Source: 1-14-2-50-31-20 sp965370315 (GTDB lineage: Bacteria; Bacteroidota; Ignavibacteria; Ignavibacteriales; Melioribacteraceae). Taken from it: 64,000 bases of DNA. The notes beneath the pieces were generated by a model. That model saw only the letters and a list, made by a program, of their open reading frames with translations. It searched no databases and had not been told where the DNA came from. Numbering within the stretch: position 1 is the first letter of the stretch; each line of letters opens with the position of its first letter. Shown piece by piece: positions 27,879 to 36,439 of this stretch. The stretch is from contig CBDUTO010000001.1 of assembly GCA_965370315.1 (NCBI GenBank), positions 28,930 to 92,929 of the forward strand. Direction: 5' to 3'. The translations under genes were made by a program, and so were the position numbers.

Positions 27879-28853
27879 TTAACTTAGTTTTCGTGTAATT
27901 TTAATTGCTTTTTTATTGTTGCTCACTCCGGGTCTGCCAGCATAAAGTGGTTTACCTGAAATACTAATTATATTTTCATTTTCAATTCTTGTTTTTAGTT
28001 TAATGATATCACCAACTTCCAAATTATTTAATTCGTTAAAAGTAATTGTTGATCTTCCAAACTCTACTTCTATTGGAATTTCTGATAATTTCAGATTTTG
28101 TGATATAATTTCTTGCGATGTAGTTCCTTTATATTTATGAGGTCTTATAGACGAAAGTGATTGAGATGTTAACTTAGCCATAACAGAATCGAAAGCATAA
28201 GTTGCAAAACAAAAGTTCATCATAAATCTTTTTTCTTCTAAAACCACTTCAAAAGAGATTATTAGTACAGACTCGTTTGGGCTTGTGATTTGTGCGAAAT
28301 CTATATTTGGTTCAAATTTATCTACTTTAAAATCATAATTTGTAAATGATGCCCACGATTTCTTAAGATCTAGCATAACCCTATCAACAACAACATTCAT
28401 AACTTTCTCTTCAATTGCAGTTATTGTTTCATTATTCTTCTTTCCATTCCCAGAACCACCAAGCAGACGCTCCACAAGTGTACTCCCAAATTCTGGACTT
28501 ATCTCTAAAATAGCTTTTATGTCTGTATCTAAAATATCGAAGGTGTAAACAAAAGATGGATTTGAAACAGAAAGAACATATTCTGAGTAGTAAATCTGAT
28601 CGACACTAATAATATTTATATTAACTATTGTCTGTAACTTTGATACCAAAAACGAGCTAAAACTCTCAGCAAAATTCTCATGAATGTTTCTCATTGTCCG
28701 AAGTTGATTCTTAGATATACGGTTTGGTAATCTAAAATCAAAAGGAATAATCTCCTTTGAAGTAGACTTATATTCTACGTGGTCTTCTGAGTCACCGTCT
28801 TTTACATTATTCAGTAACGCATCAATTTCGGATTGTGATAGTAATTCTGCCAT
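27879..28853 (-). CDS. fliM: Flagellar motor switch protein FliM
   Basis: FliM is the middle C-ring subunit that binds phosphorylated CheY and passes the signal to FliG. The 324-residue protein carries the N-terminal CheY-binding peptide LLSQSEIDALL (residues about 3-13), a CheC-like middle domain (about 45-230) and a C-terminal SpoA domain (about 240-315, IEVEFGRSTITFNEL). The N-terminal peptide resembles the duplicated tail of CheZ in this window. It ends 22 nt before fliN and begins 1 nt after fliL. Confidence 0.96.
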   Translation of the reverse strand: MAELLSQSEIDALLNNVKDGDSEDHVEYKSTSKEIIPFDFRLPNRISKNQLRTMRNIHENFAESFSSFLVSKLQTIVNINIISVDQIYYSEYVLSVSNPSFVYTFDILDTDIKAILEISPEFGSTLVERLLGGSGNGKKNNETITAIEEKVMNVVVDRVMLDLKKSWASFTNYDFKVDKFEPNIDFAQITSPNESVLIISFEVVLEEKRFMMNFCFATYAFDSVMAKLTSQSLSSIRPHKYKGTTSQEIISQNLKLSEIPIEVEFGRSTITFNELNNLEVGDIIKLKTRIENENIISISGKPLYAGRPGVSNNKKAIKITRKLS

Positions 28854-28854
28854 T

Positions 28855-29400
28855 TTATTGCAATATCCATTTGCTGAAATAAACTTTGTTAATCTTTATA
28901 TCTGGCATAAAACCTTCTACTTTATTGGTAATTTCATTTCTTAATGAATCCCTTAGAGCAACATCACCTAAAAATGCAGTTGATTTACTCGATATAACAG
29001 ATATAATCATATCTTTTACTAAAAAATCTTTTTCTTCTAATTTTGCTCTATTCTCTTCTGTTGCTAAATCGAATGCTAAAGCGGTTAATAAAAATTTCCT
29101 TCCATTTGTATTTGCAGGATTTATAATTATTTCATCAATTGCATAAATAAATTGACCTGTAGAGGAATGCCCTTCTCCATCTTCAGCATCTCCACTATTT
29201 CCATCTGCTGATTCTTCTGTAGCTGCATCTCCTTTAGAACCATTATTAGCTCCAGCACCAACCTTATTCATTAAAATATTGGCCGTTATAAAATAGACTA
29301 ATATTAGTTGCACAATAAATGCAGGTACGCCAAACAGAATAATTTTGGTAATTGGTGATGATTTTTTTTCAACTTTTACATCTTCGACTTCGTCAGCCAT
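28855..29400 (-). CDS. fliL: Flagellar basal body-associated protein FliL
   Basis: FliL surrounds the stator and supports torque. The 181-residue protein has a short cytoplasmic N-terminus, one membrane helix (about 19-43), a Gly/Ser/Asp-rich linker (about 48-82) and a periplasmic stomatin-like domain (DEIIINPANTNGRKFLLTAL). It is the first gene after the interruption by a secreted-protein gene and has its own sigma-54-type promoter. Confidence 0.95.
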   Translation of the reverse strand: MADEVEDVKVEKKSSPITKIILFGVPAFIVQLILVYFITANILMNKVGAGANNGSKGDAATEESADGNSGDAEDGEGHSSTGQFIYAIDEIIINPANTNGRKFLLTALAFDLATEENRAKLEEKDFLVKDMIISVISSKSTAFLGDVALRDSLRNEITNKVEGFMPDIKINKVYFSKWILQ

Positions 29401-29430
29401 GGTTCTCTCATATAATTTTTTCTATTACAT

Positions 29431-29447
29431 GTTCAATTGATATGCCA
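29431..29447 (-). promoter_or_regulatory. Sigma-54-type promoter of the fliL operon
   Basis: On the minus strand TGGCATATCAATTGAAC has the -24 GG and a -12 GA separated by 10 nt. The -12 base lies 33 nt from the fliL start. The last consensus C is A, as at flgB. Confidence 0.6.
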
Positions 29448-29568
29448 TTAGAAAAAGTCGATTTTAATCAGTTTTGGAAAGATGCCAAATTAATAATGGC
29501 TATTATTGTGCAGTTGGTTGAATGATAAAGTTAACTTTAGGAGGAAATATTGTAGAGAGTACCAAATG

Positions 29569-29671
29569 TTTAATCCTCGTGTAGAGATGACTCGGTGAGT
29601 CATCTTTATAATTTGGTCTGAATTTAAATTGTTTGTAAAAGACGACCGCACCGGTCGCCTCTACGATTAAA
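29569..29671. repeat. Cloverleaf inverted-repeat element, family 3
   Basis: The outer arms GTAGAG (29581) and CTCTAC (29659), extended by TTTAATC and GATTAAA, enclose two perfect hairpins: GATGACTC/GAGTCATC (29586-29604) and CGACCG/CGGTCG (29643-29657). It is non-coding and lies just past the stop of the beta-propeller gene. Confidence 0.75.
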
Positions 29672-29681
29672 TACCTTTTTA

Positions 29682-32600
29682 TTATCGAAGTAGAATCATT
29701 TTCATTGTTTTGTTAAAACTGTCCGTTTTTAATTTGTAAAAATATACTCCACTTGTTAATCCACTTGAGTTAAAGTTTACCTCATAACTTCCAGCTTCTT
29801 GTTGTTTATTTACTAGAGTTGCTACTTCTCTTCCAAGTACATCATAAATAACAAGTCTTACTTCTTCCCTCTTACCTCTCACATTTGAAGGTATTTGATA
29901 TCTTATTATTGTACTCGGATTAAACGGATTTGGGTAGTTCTGTTCAAGCACAAACTCCTTTGGTAAATTTTCATCTTCGTTATTCACATCAGTAGTAAGT
30001 GTTGTAATTTCATAAACAGTATTCTCTCCAGGCCAATCTGTAAGCGGACTTAAATCTGTAATTACATCACCAGCAGGTAATGATTTACCAGCTACAATAT
30101 CGAAAAAACGATAATCACCACCAATGTGATCTTTAAATCCAATTGAAGCGCCAATATCTCCTCCTCCAAACGTTCCAGATTGAATCTCTCCGTAACAGAA
30201 CTCAATTTTATTAGTTCCTTCATAAAGCCGAACTTGGAAGTTTAACCTTGTAGTTGTGGATCCTGCATCCCAATATGCTCTTACATCTTCCCATTGCGTA
30301 ACAAAAACTCTATTTGGTGAATTACCTAGGGTTGCATATCTAACATTTCCATTATTATCAGCATTTAAATCTTCCCACCAAGGACCAAGTGCTTTTGTTG
30401 GGCGAGATGTTCCAGCCATTCTTCCATTTTCATTTGCTCCAAGAGAACCAATTTGTTCAGCATTTGAAACTCCACGTTCTGTGCCAATAGTACCTTTCCC
30501 AAACTCAAACCAACCATTTGTACTTATCTGAACTTGGTTATATTCGTAATCATCATAAGTGAAGTTAAAAGGAAGCGTAGTAATTTTTTGAACATCATCG
30601 CCGTTAAATGTTACTCCACCTGTTATAGGTGAATATGTATTTGTTGATTTTGTAACAGTTGCATAAGCAATACTAGATGGTTCAAAGACTCTAATTACTT
30701 GACTGATTGTATCAGCGTCTGGTAATTGTGAATTACCAAACTTGATCAATTCGAAAGTATAGTTACCTTCAATATCAAACTCATAACTACCATCAAAATT
30801 AATTGTTGTGCTTTCACTTGCTCCTAAGCAGCAGAAAGTTTGAGTATTTGAATAGACCTCTTCACTATTTGAGTTTAACAATCTGGCTTCAACGGAGTAG
30901 TTCTCAGTTTGAGTATTAGTTCCTGTATTTCTAATCATGGCACTAAATGTAAATTCTGTAAACTTCAATACAGATGTTGGAAGCTCTACCATATTAATAG
31001 ATAAGTAAAATTCTGGAGAATATATCAGTGGTCTTCTATATGCACCATTACCATGCGTTGCCACCCAAAGAGATCTGTTTGCATGCGAAATATTCAAATC
31101 CATTCCCATTACTGCTTCTGGTAATCCGTCATTGAATGATGTCCAGTTACTACCAGCATCTGATGAAACAAATACACCCAAATCACTTCCTACATAAACA
31201 TGATCGGAGTTAAATGGATCTACAATAACGGAAAGAGTTGGTACATCTGCAAGAGTTCCTGTAATATCAGTCCACTTCACTCCACCGTTATTGGATTTAT
31301 AAACATGTCCTGAACCATATCCACCCAAAACGATGTAAATTGTTCCAGAATTATTTGGATCAATTGCAATATCCATAGGGTATCTGTCTGGCAAATCAGA
31401 TGTTACATCTGTCCAATTTGTACCACCATCTTGTGTTGCATAAATGTGACTTCGTGTAGCAACTGGAGCTGTTCCAATAAAAAGTATATCTGGATTTTGA
31501 GGGGAAACAGACATGGATAAAATTTCATTTCCATCTATATCATCACTAATTGCACTCCAGTTGTCACCACCATTCTCGGTTTTAAATACACGCTTTCTTC
31601 CGGCATAGAGTATTGATGGATTCGATTCAGAAATAACATATGGTGCAATAAATGCTGCATCTCCATAAATACCACTAACAATATTTGAGAAAGTGCTACC
31701 ATGATTATTAGAGCGAAGTATATTTCCACGTTGCCAAGAACCATACATAATATTATCGTTCAATGAATTTATTGCTGACCAGGAGCCATCTCCACCAATT
31801 ACTCTCGCCCAATCATCTGTGCCATTATAAATAACTGTGTTATTGTCTTGCAAACCACCCATCGCTACATTGGAATCAGAGTAGGAAGATGAAAAGCCAT
31901 TGTAAAATTGCGAGGTTTGTAGCCCATATCCAATATTAGTATAACTTTCTCCAAAATTTGTAGTGCGATAAACGCCACCATCGCAAGCAATGTATAATAC
32001 ATTGTCGTAATTAGGATCGTGTGCATAATTGTGGTGGTCAACATGTGGTCCTGGAATATTTGATCTTGATACTCCGCCATTGGATGAATAAGTAATTTGA
32101 ACTCCAGCTTGCACCACTTTGCTTTCATCTGTTGGATGAACGGCAACCCAGTGTGCAAAAAATCCTTGGTATTGCGGAACATCGCTTGAGTGAATTTTTG
32201 TCCAAGTATCTCCAAAGTCAGTAGTTTTATAAAGTCCTTTACCAGCAAGGCTATCAGCCACATCCGCAAAAACAATATCTGGATTTGCTTTGTAAATATC
32301 CAATAATGTTTTACCTGTGTATGTTGGTAAACCAGAGACTCTATTCCAAGTATCTCCCCCATCTAGTGAGCGATAAATTCCAGCATCTGAACTTCCAAGG
32401 TTTCCTGTTGAAACTAAAATTTTATTTGTATCAGCAAGATGTACTACAATATCCTGCGCCATCTCAACTGAGTAAACTTCTTTCCAGCTTTCACCAAAAT
32501 CGTATGAACGGTATATCCCTTCTGATGTTGCTGCAAATACAGTTTTGCTGTTCTCTGGATTAATAGCTAAATCTTGAATCCCACGTCTTTGGTCAAATGT

Positions 32601-33218
32601 CCAATCGAGACTTTTATTCCAAGTTACTCCGCCGTCAGTAGTTTTTAGAATTCCAATTCCATAGCTTCCACGCGAGGTTCGCCACACCAAGCCACCTTCC
32701 GATTGTGAATGCCCGTAAGTCTCTCCAGTTCCAATCAACATATTTAATGTATCAGCAGGATCAATTGTAATTGCCATAACTCCGAGTGTTGGAAAACCTG
32801 TATGAATTCTGTGCCAATTTGACCCATTTGTTGAATTATAAGTTCTCCAAACTCCACCAGTTGCTGATCCAGAATAAAGAGTTTTTGAGTTCTGTGGATT
32901 AACAGCTAAACTTATCATTCTTCCTGGAACGTTTAATGGACCCATAGCTTTCCACGGTTCAACATCCATTGTTGTATTTATGGTTTTGCTCATGCGATTT
33001 TTTACGGAAGTATATTCTTCCATAAATTTACTTTTGGGAATCTCTTCGCCTGGGTAGGCTCTCATTCTATTCCAAAATTGGAGGGCTAACCTTGCGCCAG
33101 ATTCTCTCTTTACTTCAACTCTATTTATTTCGGTATTCGTCAATGAGATTATCACAAAAGACAAGACTGACACAAGGAACAACATCGCTAATGAGATTTT
33201 TCTTAATCTATTTTTCAT
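29682..33218 (-). CDS. Secreted BNR/Asp-box beta-propeller protein with T9SS sorting signal
   Basis: I place the start at ATG 33218, which has GGAG about 7 nt upstream; an earlier in-frame TTG is weaker. The 1178-residue protein opens with an export signal (hydrophobic LAMLFLVSVLSFVIISL). It contains at least ten Asp-box motifs of the form S/T-x-D/N-x-G-x-x-W (for example TTDGGVTW, SLDGGDTW, TQDGGTNW), indicating one or two sortilin/VPS10 or xyloglucanase-like propellers in the first 750 residues. A CARDB-like beta domain, a further beta region and a T9SS sorting domain (NYPNPFNPSTIIRYQIP) follow. No active-site residues can be assigned. It splits flgE from fliL and is bordered by repeats. 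Confidence 0.9.
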   Translation of the reverse strand: MKNRLRKISLAMLFLVSVLSFVIISLTNTEINRVEVKRESGARLALQFWNRMRAYPGEEIPKSKFMEEYTSVKNRMSKTINTTMDVEPWKAMGPLNVPGRMISLAVNPQNSKTLYSGSATGGVWRTYNSTNGSNWHRIHTGFPTLGVMAITIDPADTLNMLIGTGETYGHSQSEGGLVWRTSRGSYGIGILKTTDGGVTWNKSLDWTFDQRRGIQDLAINPENSKTVFAATSEGIYRSYDFGESWKEVYSVEMAQDIVVHLADTNKILVSTGNLGSSDAGIYRSLDGGDTWNRVSGLPTYTGKTLLDIYKANPDIVFADVADSLAGKGLYKTTDFGDTWTKIHSSDVPQYQGFFAHWVAVHPTDESKVVQAGVQITYSSNGGVSRSNIPGPHVDHHNYAHDPNYDNVLYIACDGGVYRTTNFGESYTNIGYGLQTSQFYNGFSSSYSDSNVAMGGLQDNNTVIYNGTDDWARVIGGDGSWSAINSLNDNIMYGSWQRGNILRSNNHGSTFSNIVSGIYGDAAFIAPYVISESNPSILYAGRKRVFKTENGGDNWSAISDDIDGNEILSMSVSPQNPDILFIGTAPVATRSHIYATQDGGTNWTDVTSDLPDRYPMDIAIDPNNSGTIYIVLGGYGSGHVYKSNNGGVKWTDITGTLADVPTLSVIVDPFNSDHVYVGSDLGVFVSSDAGSNWTSFNDGLPEAVMGMDLNISHANRSLWVATHGNGAYRRPLIYSPEFYLSINMVELPTSVLKFTEFTFSAMIRNTGTNTQTENYSVEARLLNSNSEEVYSNTQTFCCLGASESTTINFDGSYEFDIEGNYTFELIKFGNSQLPDADTISQVIRVFEPSSIAYATVTKSTNTYSPITGGVTFNGDDVQKITTLPFNFTYDDYEYNQVQISTNGWFEFGKGTIGTERGVSNAEQIGSLGANENGRMAGTSRPTKALGPWWEDLNADNNGNVRYATLGNSPNRVFVTQWEDVRAYWDAGSTTTRLNFQVRLYEGTNKIEFCYGEIQSGTFGGGDIGASIGFKDHIGGDYRFFDIVAGKSLPAGDVITDLSPLTDWPGENTVYEITTLTTDVNNEDENLPKEFVLEQNYPNPFNPSTIIRYQIPSNVRGKREEVRLVIYDVLGREVATLVNKQQEAGSYEVNFNSSGLTSGVYFYKLKTDSFNKTMKMILLR

Positions 33219-33297
33219 TACTAACTCCAAATCCGTTTCTATTTTATAATTGTTAAATTTAACATTTTTTAATGGAAGATGAGAGGGGAAATGATAG

Positions 33298-33435
33298 TAT
33301 TGAGGCTGTCTCGAAAGTTAATAAAATGTCATTCTGAGGAGTGAAGCGACGTGAGAATCTTCTGGATTTGCTAAAAATTAAAGATTTCTCTCTCCGTTTG
33401 AAATGACAAACACCACTTTTGAGACAGCCTCAATA
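33298..33435. repeat. Miniature inverted-repeat element, family 1, copy B
   Basis: It has perfect 15-bp terminal inverted repeats (TATTGAGGCTGTCTC at 33298 and its inverse at 33421). Inside are CATTCTGAGGAGTGAAGCGA and a second inverted pair around AGATTTCTCTCTCCG. It shares its core with copy A and its ends with copy C. No coding capacity. Confidence 0.9.
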
Positions 33436-33445
33436 TCAATAAAGA

Positions 33446-33474
33446 AAGCCAACCCCTATAATAGGAATTGGCTT
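33446..33474 (-). terminator. Probable terminator after flgE
   Basis: On the minus strand AAGCCAATTCCTA pairs with TAGGGGTTGGCTT, followed by the T-rich TCTTTATT. It lies 37 nt past the flgE stop, so the genes beyond need their own promoters. Confidence 0.7.
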
Positions 33475-33510
33475 GTTGAAAGGAGTTTTGATTAGATTAC
33501 GTGACTAATC

Positions 33511-35199
33511 TTATCTAACTAAATTAGTGATTTCTTGTAATAATGCATCGGCAGTTGTTACAACTCTTGCATTAGCTTGGAAACCTCTTTGTGAAATAAT
33601 CATTTTTGTAAATTCTTCTGATAAATCAACATTAGATTGCTCTAAAGCACCAGATTGTATAAACGTATTTGTATCTCCACCTGGCTCTCCAATACGAGCT
33701 TCTCCTGCATTTGCTGCTACCTGATACATATTATCTCCTATACTTGTTAAACCATTAAGATTTGGGAAAGTAGCAACCATAATTTGTGCTAATGTTTGTG
33801 AATTACCATTTGAGAAAATACCAACAACATTTCCATATTGATCAATATTTAAGTTTGCTAATGTTGCTGAAGCAGCACCATCTTGTGTTAATGACTGAAT
33901 TTGTGAACTTAGAGCAGTTTGAGTAATACCATTAGTCCCTTCACCAAAATCAAAATCAATTTCAACTTGGTCAGCACCACTATCTGGTTGAAAAGAGATT
34001 GTTGGTAAATCTGGAGGAACTACATTAGCTAAACTACCCGTTCCATCATTTTGTGAGATTGATTCAATAGTACCATCATTGTTGAATCTTAGTACTCCAT
34101 TTGCACCTGCAGTTAATGATCCAGTTGAAGGATTTTCTATTTCCCACCCCCAAGATCCACTATCAAGATGTGTATATGTTATACTTAACGAGTGTGCACT
34201 TCCAAGAGAATCGTAAACAGTTACGGTACCTGTAATTTCTTCAGCAACTTCAGCTTTATCAATTTTTGCATCTGCACTTTGTGAAGCAGTCGTGCTTCGC
34301 AATGCATCAAAGTTTAAATTAAAGTTAATATTGTCACTATCTTCTTGTATTAAAAGACTCGCTGTATCACTTTTGTTTGCTATATCAAAACTTAATGTTT
34401 GAGAACCAGTTATTGGAGAAGCAAAAGGATTTCCATCTGCGTCATTAATATTGTAAGTTACATCATAAGTTGCAGACCCAGTTGCTGGAGTTACTGAATC
34501 ATCATAGTCCCCAGTATTTGTATAACTTAGTTCAAGCTCATATTCTGTACCATCAACACCATAAATTGCATATGTTTCTGTAGCAGGAACACCGCTGGTA
34601 TTAGATTTAAAATTACCCGTCATTTCAACAATATCTGTTCTTTTTGTAGGTGATCCACTTTCAAGATTACCACCCCATGTTACATTTTGAGTAGCAATTG
34701 CAGGTAATCTTAAATTTTTATCAATAATAACATCCTGTACTGAGTTGCCTGGAGGAATTTCACCAAGACCATTTGCAACTTTTCCTTGTACTATTGCACC
34801 ATTTTGTGGATTAACTAATTTACCCTCTGCATCAAATATAAATGCCCCAGCTCGTGAATATTGCTGAGTGCCATTATTATTTAATATAAACAATCCATCT
34901 CCTTGAAGAGCCAAATCAGTAGTGATTCCGGTTCTTTCAAAAGTACCTTGGTTCCAGTTTCTATCAATAGAATTAACTTTCATTCCAAGACCAACTTGCA
35001 TACTGTTAGTACCGCCACTACCATCTTCAGGGTTTGTACCAGATTTTATCATTTGATTAAAAGTATCACTAAATGTAATTCTAGAACCCTTATAGCCAAT
35101 AGTATTTACATTAGCTATATTATTACCAATTACATCCATCATTGCTTGATGATTTTTCAATCCGGAAACACCGGAGAATAGTGAGTTAAGAAGTGCCAT
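33511..35199 (-). CDS. flgE: Flagellar hook protein FlgE
   Basis: FlgE polymerises into the hook. The 562-residue protein has the N-terminal rod/hook motif (MALLNSLFSGVSGLKNHQ, then IGNNIANVNTIGYK), a long variable middle (about 150-450) rich in Ser, Thr and Asp, and the C-terminal motif NVDLSEEFTKMIISQRGFQ. It is longer than the 400-residue enterobacterial protein, as is common outside the Proteobacteria. A strong GGAGG ribosome site lies in a short AACCT/AGGTT inverted repeat just before the start, and a GC-rich structured leader lies upstream. Confidence 0.96.
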   Translation of the reverse strand: MALLNSLFSGVSGLKNHQAMMDVIGNNIANVNTIGYKGSRITFSDTFNQMIKSGTNPEDGSGGTNSMQVGLGMKVNSIDRNWNQGTFERTGITTDLALQGDGLFILNNNGTQQYSRAGAFIFDAEGKLVNPQNGAIVQGKVANGLGEIPPGNSVQDVIIDKNLRLPAIATQNVTWGGNLESGSPTKRTDIVEMTGNFKSNTSGVPATETYAIYGVDGTEYELELSYTNTGDYDDSVTPATGSATYDVTYNINDADGNPFASPITGSQTLSFDIANKSDTASLLIQEDSDNINFNLNFDALRSTTASQSADAKIDKAEVAEEITGTVTVYDSLGSAHSLSITYTHLDSGSWGWEIENPSTGSLTAGANGVLRFNNDGTIESISQNDGTGSLANVVPPDLPTISFQPDSGADQVEIDFDFGEGTNGITQTALSSQIQSLTQDGAASATLANLNIDQYGNVVGIFSNGNSQTLAQIMVATFPNLNGLTSIGDNMYQVAANAGEARIGEPGGDTNTFIQSGALEQSNVDLSEEFTKMIISQRGFQANARVVTTADALLQEITNLVR

Positions 35200-35227
35200 T
35201 ATAACCTCCTAAGGTTAGTTTTTTAAG

Positions 35228-35285
35228 TTTGTTCGATTCAGCGTCTGTCGGTCGGCCAAATCAAGAGCGTCCTTAAAAGGTCCCG
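35228..35285 (-). promoter_or_regulatory. GC-rich double stem-loop in the flgE leader
   Basis: On the minus strand two stems follow each other: GAGCG...CGCTC with an inner CCTT/AAGG, then GATTTGGC...GCTGAATC (8 bp with two G-U pairs). Both are much richer in G and C than the surroundings. They occupy the 113-nt gap before flgE, so they may act as an mRNA leader or processing site. Confidence 0.5.
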
Positions 35286-35312
35286 CTCATAACTAGTTTA
35301 TTTAATTATTTT

Positions 35313-35693
35313 TTATTGTGCGAATACTACGCTATCAATATTTGTAAATACATTTTCGTTACTATTAGCCAAACTCATTGCTGTAATTACAGTCTTGTTT
35401 GGAATGTTCACAAGAAATGCTGTGTTGTCCATCATTACTAATGAATCTTTTGCTCCTTTTGCTTCAGCTTGTTGAACTGCTGTATTAATCTTATCCATTT
35501 CGTTCTCGGTTAATTTAATATCGCGAGACTCTAAGCGTTGCTGAGCATGTTTGGAGAATTTAACTTTTGAAATCTCTTTCGAAAATATTTCATCAAAATG
35601 AGATTTTACTCCATCCTGTTGTTTCCCTTGCTGAAACCCACTCTCCTTTACTAGGGGTACAAAGGGAACATTTATTCCATTTATCATTGCCAT
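35313..35693 (-). CDS. TIGR02530-family flagellar operon protein
   Basis: The 126-residue protein matches the small family found between flgD and flgE in Firmicutes and related operons. The signature is FSKHAQQRLESRDIKL, followed by AEAKGAKDSLVMMDN and NKTVITAM. The family's exact role is not established to my knowledge; a link to hook assembly is inferred from its fixed position. It lies 20 nt after flgD with a GGAG ribosome site. Confidence 0.9.
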   Translation of the reverse strand: MAMINGINVPFVPLVKESGFQQGKQQDGVKSHFDEIFSKEISKVKFSKHAQQRLESRDIKLTENEMDKINTAVQQAEAKGAKDSLVMMDNTAFLVNIPNKTVITAMSLANSNENVFTNIDSVVFAQ

Positions 35694-35713
35694 TTTATTC
35701 GTCTCCTTCCGAA

Positions 35714-36430
35714 TTATGATTTATCACTTGTACTGCTTTCATTATCATTCTCTTCTGAATCGTGATATAAAATTTCTATTATATCTGCTAAGTTATATTC
35801 AATTCCTCCAACAATAAGAGTAGTTCCATTCTCTCCAAATCTAACTCCATCAATTCTTCCAACACCGTAAGAACTAACTGTAAGATTCTCACCTTTTGTG
35901 TCTTTGGCAGTAATTTCAAATGTATAACTACCTTCTGGTAATTTCTTACCATTATCATCGGAAAAATCCCACGAAAGTTTATGGTCACCATCAGAAACAT
36001 TTTCCTCTGAAATAGTTCTAACTAAAGCACCATTTTCGTTGTAAATTTCAATAGTAACACTTAGAGCATCAACTGGAAGAGTATATCCAAATTCGATATC
36101 ATCTTGGCCAATATTGTTCAATGTTGGAGAAGCAAGCTTAGCATCATTTCCGATTAATGTTGCAGTTAGAGTATTGTTGATTGATTGTGTTAAGTAATAA
36201 TCTGCATCAATACTCGCATTCATCGAATCATTTAAATTTGTAAGTTGCTCTAACGATGAAAACTGAGCAAGTTGTGCCGCATATTCTGTTCCATCCATTG
36301 GATCAAGCGGATTTTGGTTTTGCAATTGTGCAATCATTAATTTCATGAATGCATCTTTACCCATATCATCGCCACCTTGTGGTTCCTGCACAAATGTATT
36401 TACTTGGTTACTAATTGAACTTATTGGCAT
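35714..36430 (-). CDS. flgD: Flagellar hook assembly scaffold FlgD
   Basis: FlgD caps the growing hook and is removed afterwards. The 238-residue protein has the conserved N-terminal export/cap block (MLIAQLQNQNPLDPMDG preceded by FMK, and AAQLAQFSSLEQLTNL, residues about 28-65). The C-terminal half has the FlgD tudor/Ig-like folds (LPEGSYTFEITAKDTKG). The acidic tail of Glu, Asp and Ser is unusual but not informative. It lies between fliK and the TIGR02530 gene, its usual place. Confidence 0.95.
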   Translation of the reverse strand: MPISSISNQVNTFVQEPQGGDDMGKDAFMKLMIAQLQNQNPLDPMDGTEYAAQLAQFSSLEQLTNLNDSMNASIDADYYLTQSINNTLTATLIGNDAKLASPTLNNIGQDDIEFGYTLPVDALSVTIEIYNENGALVRTISEENVSDGDHKLSWDFSDDNGKKLPEGSYTFEITAKDTKGENLTVSSYGVGRIDGVRFGENGTTLIVGGIEYNLADIIEILYHDSEENDNESSTSDKS

Positions 36431-36439
36431 TTTAGACTC

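Noticed and set aside
29461..29520. Housekeeping-like promoter before fliL (TTGGCA, 16 nt, TAAAAT)
   Set aside because: The match could be chance in AT-rich DNA; the sigma-54-type element has better spacing relative to the start.
35244..35258. Possible sigma-54-type promoter before flgE (TTGGCC, then GA after 10 nt)
   Set aside because: The -12 side lacks TT before GA, and distance to the start is 45 nt, unlike the 31-33 nt of the others; the sequence is better explained by the stem-loop.
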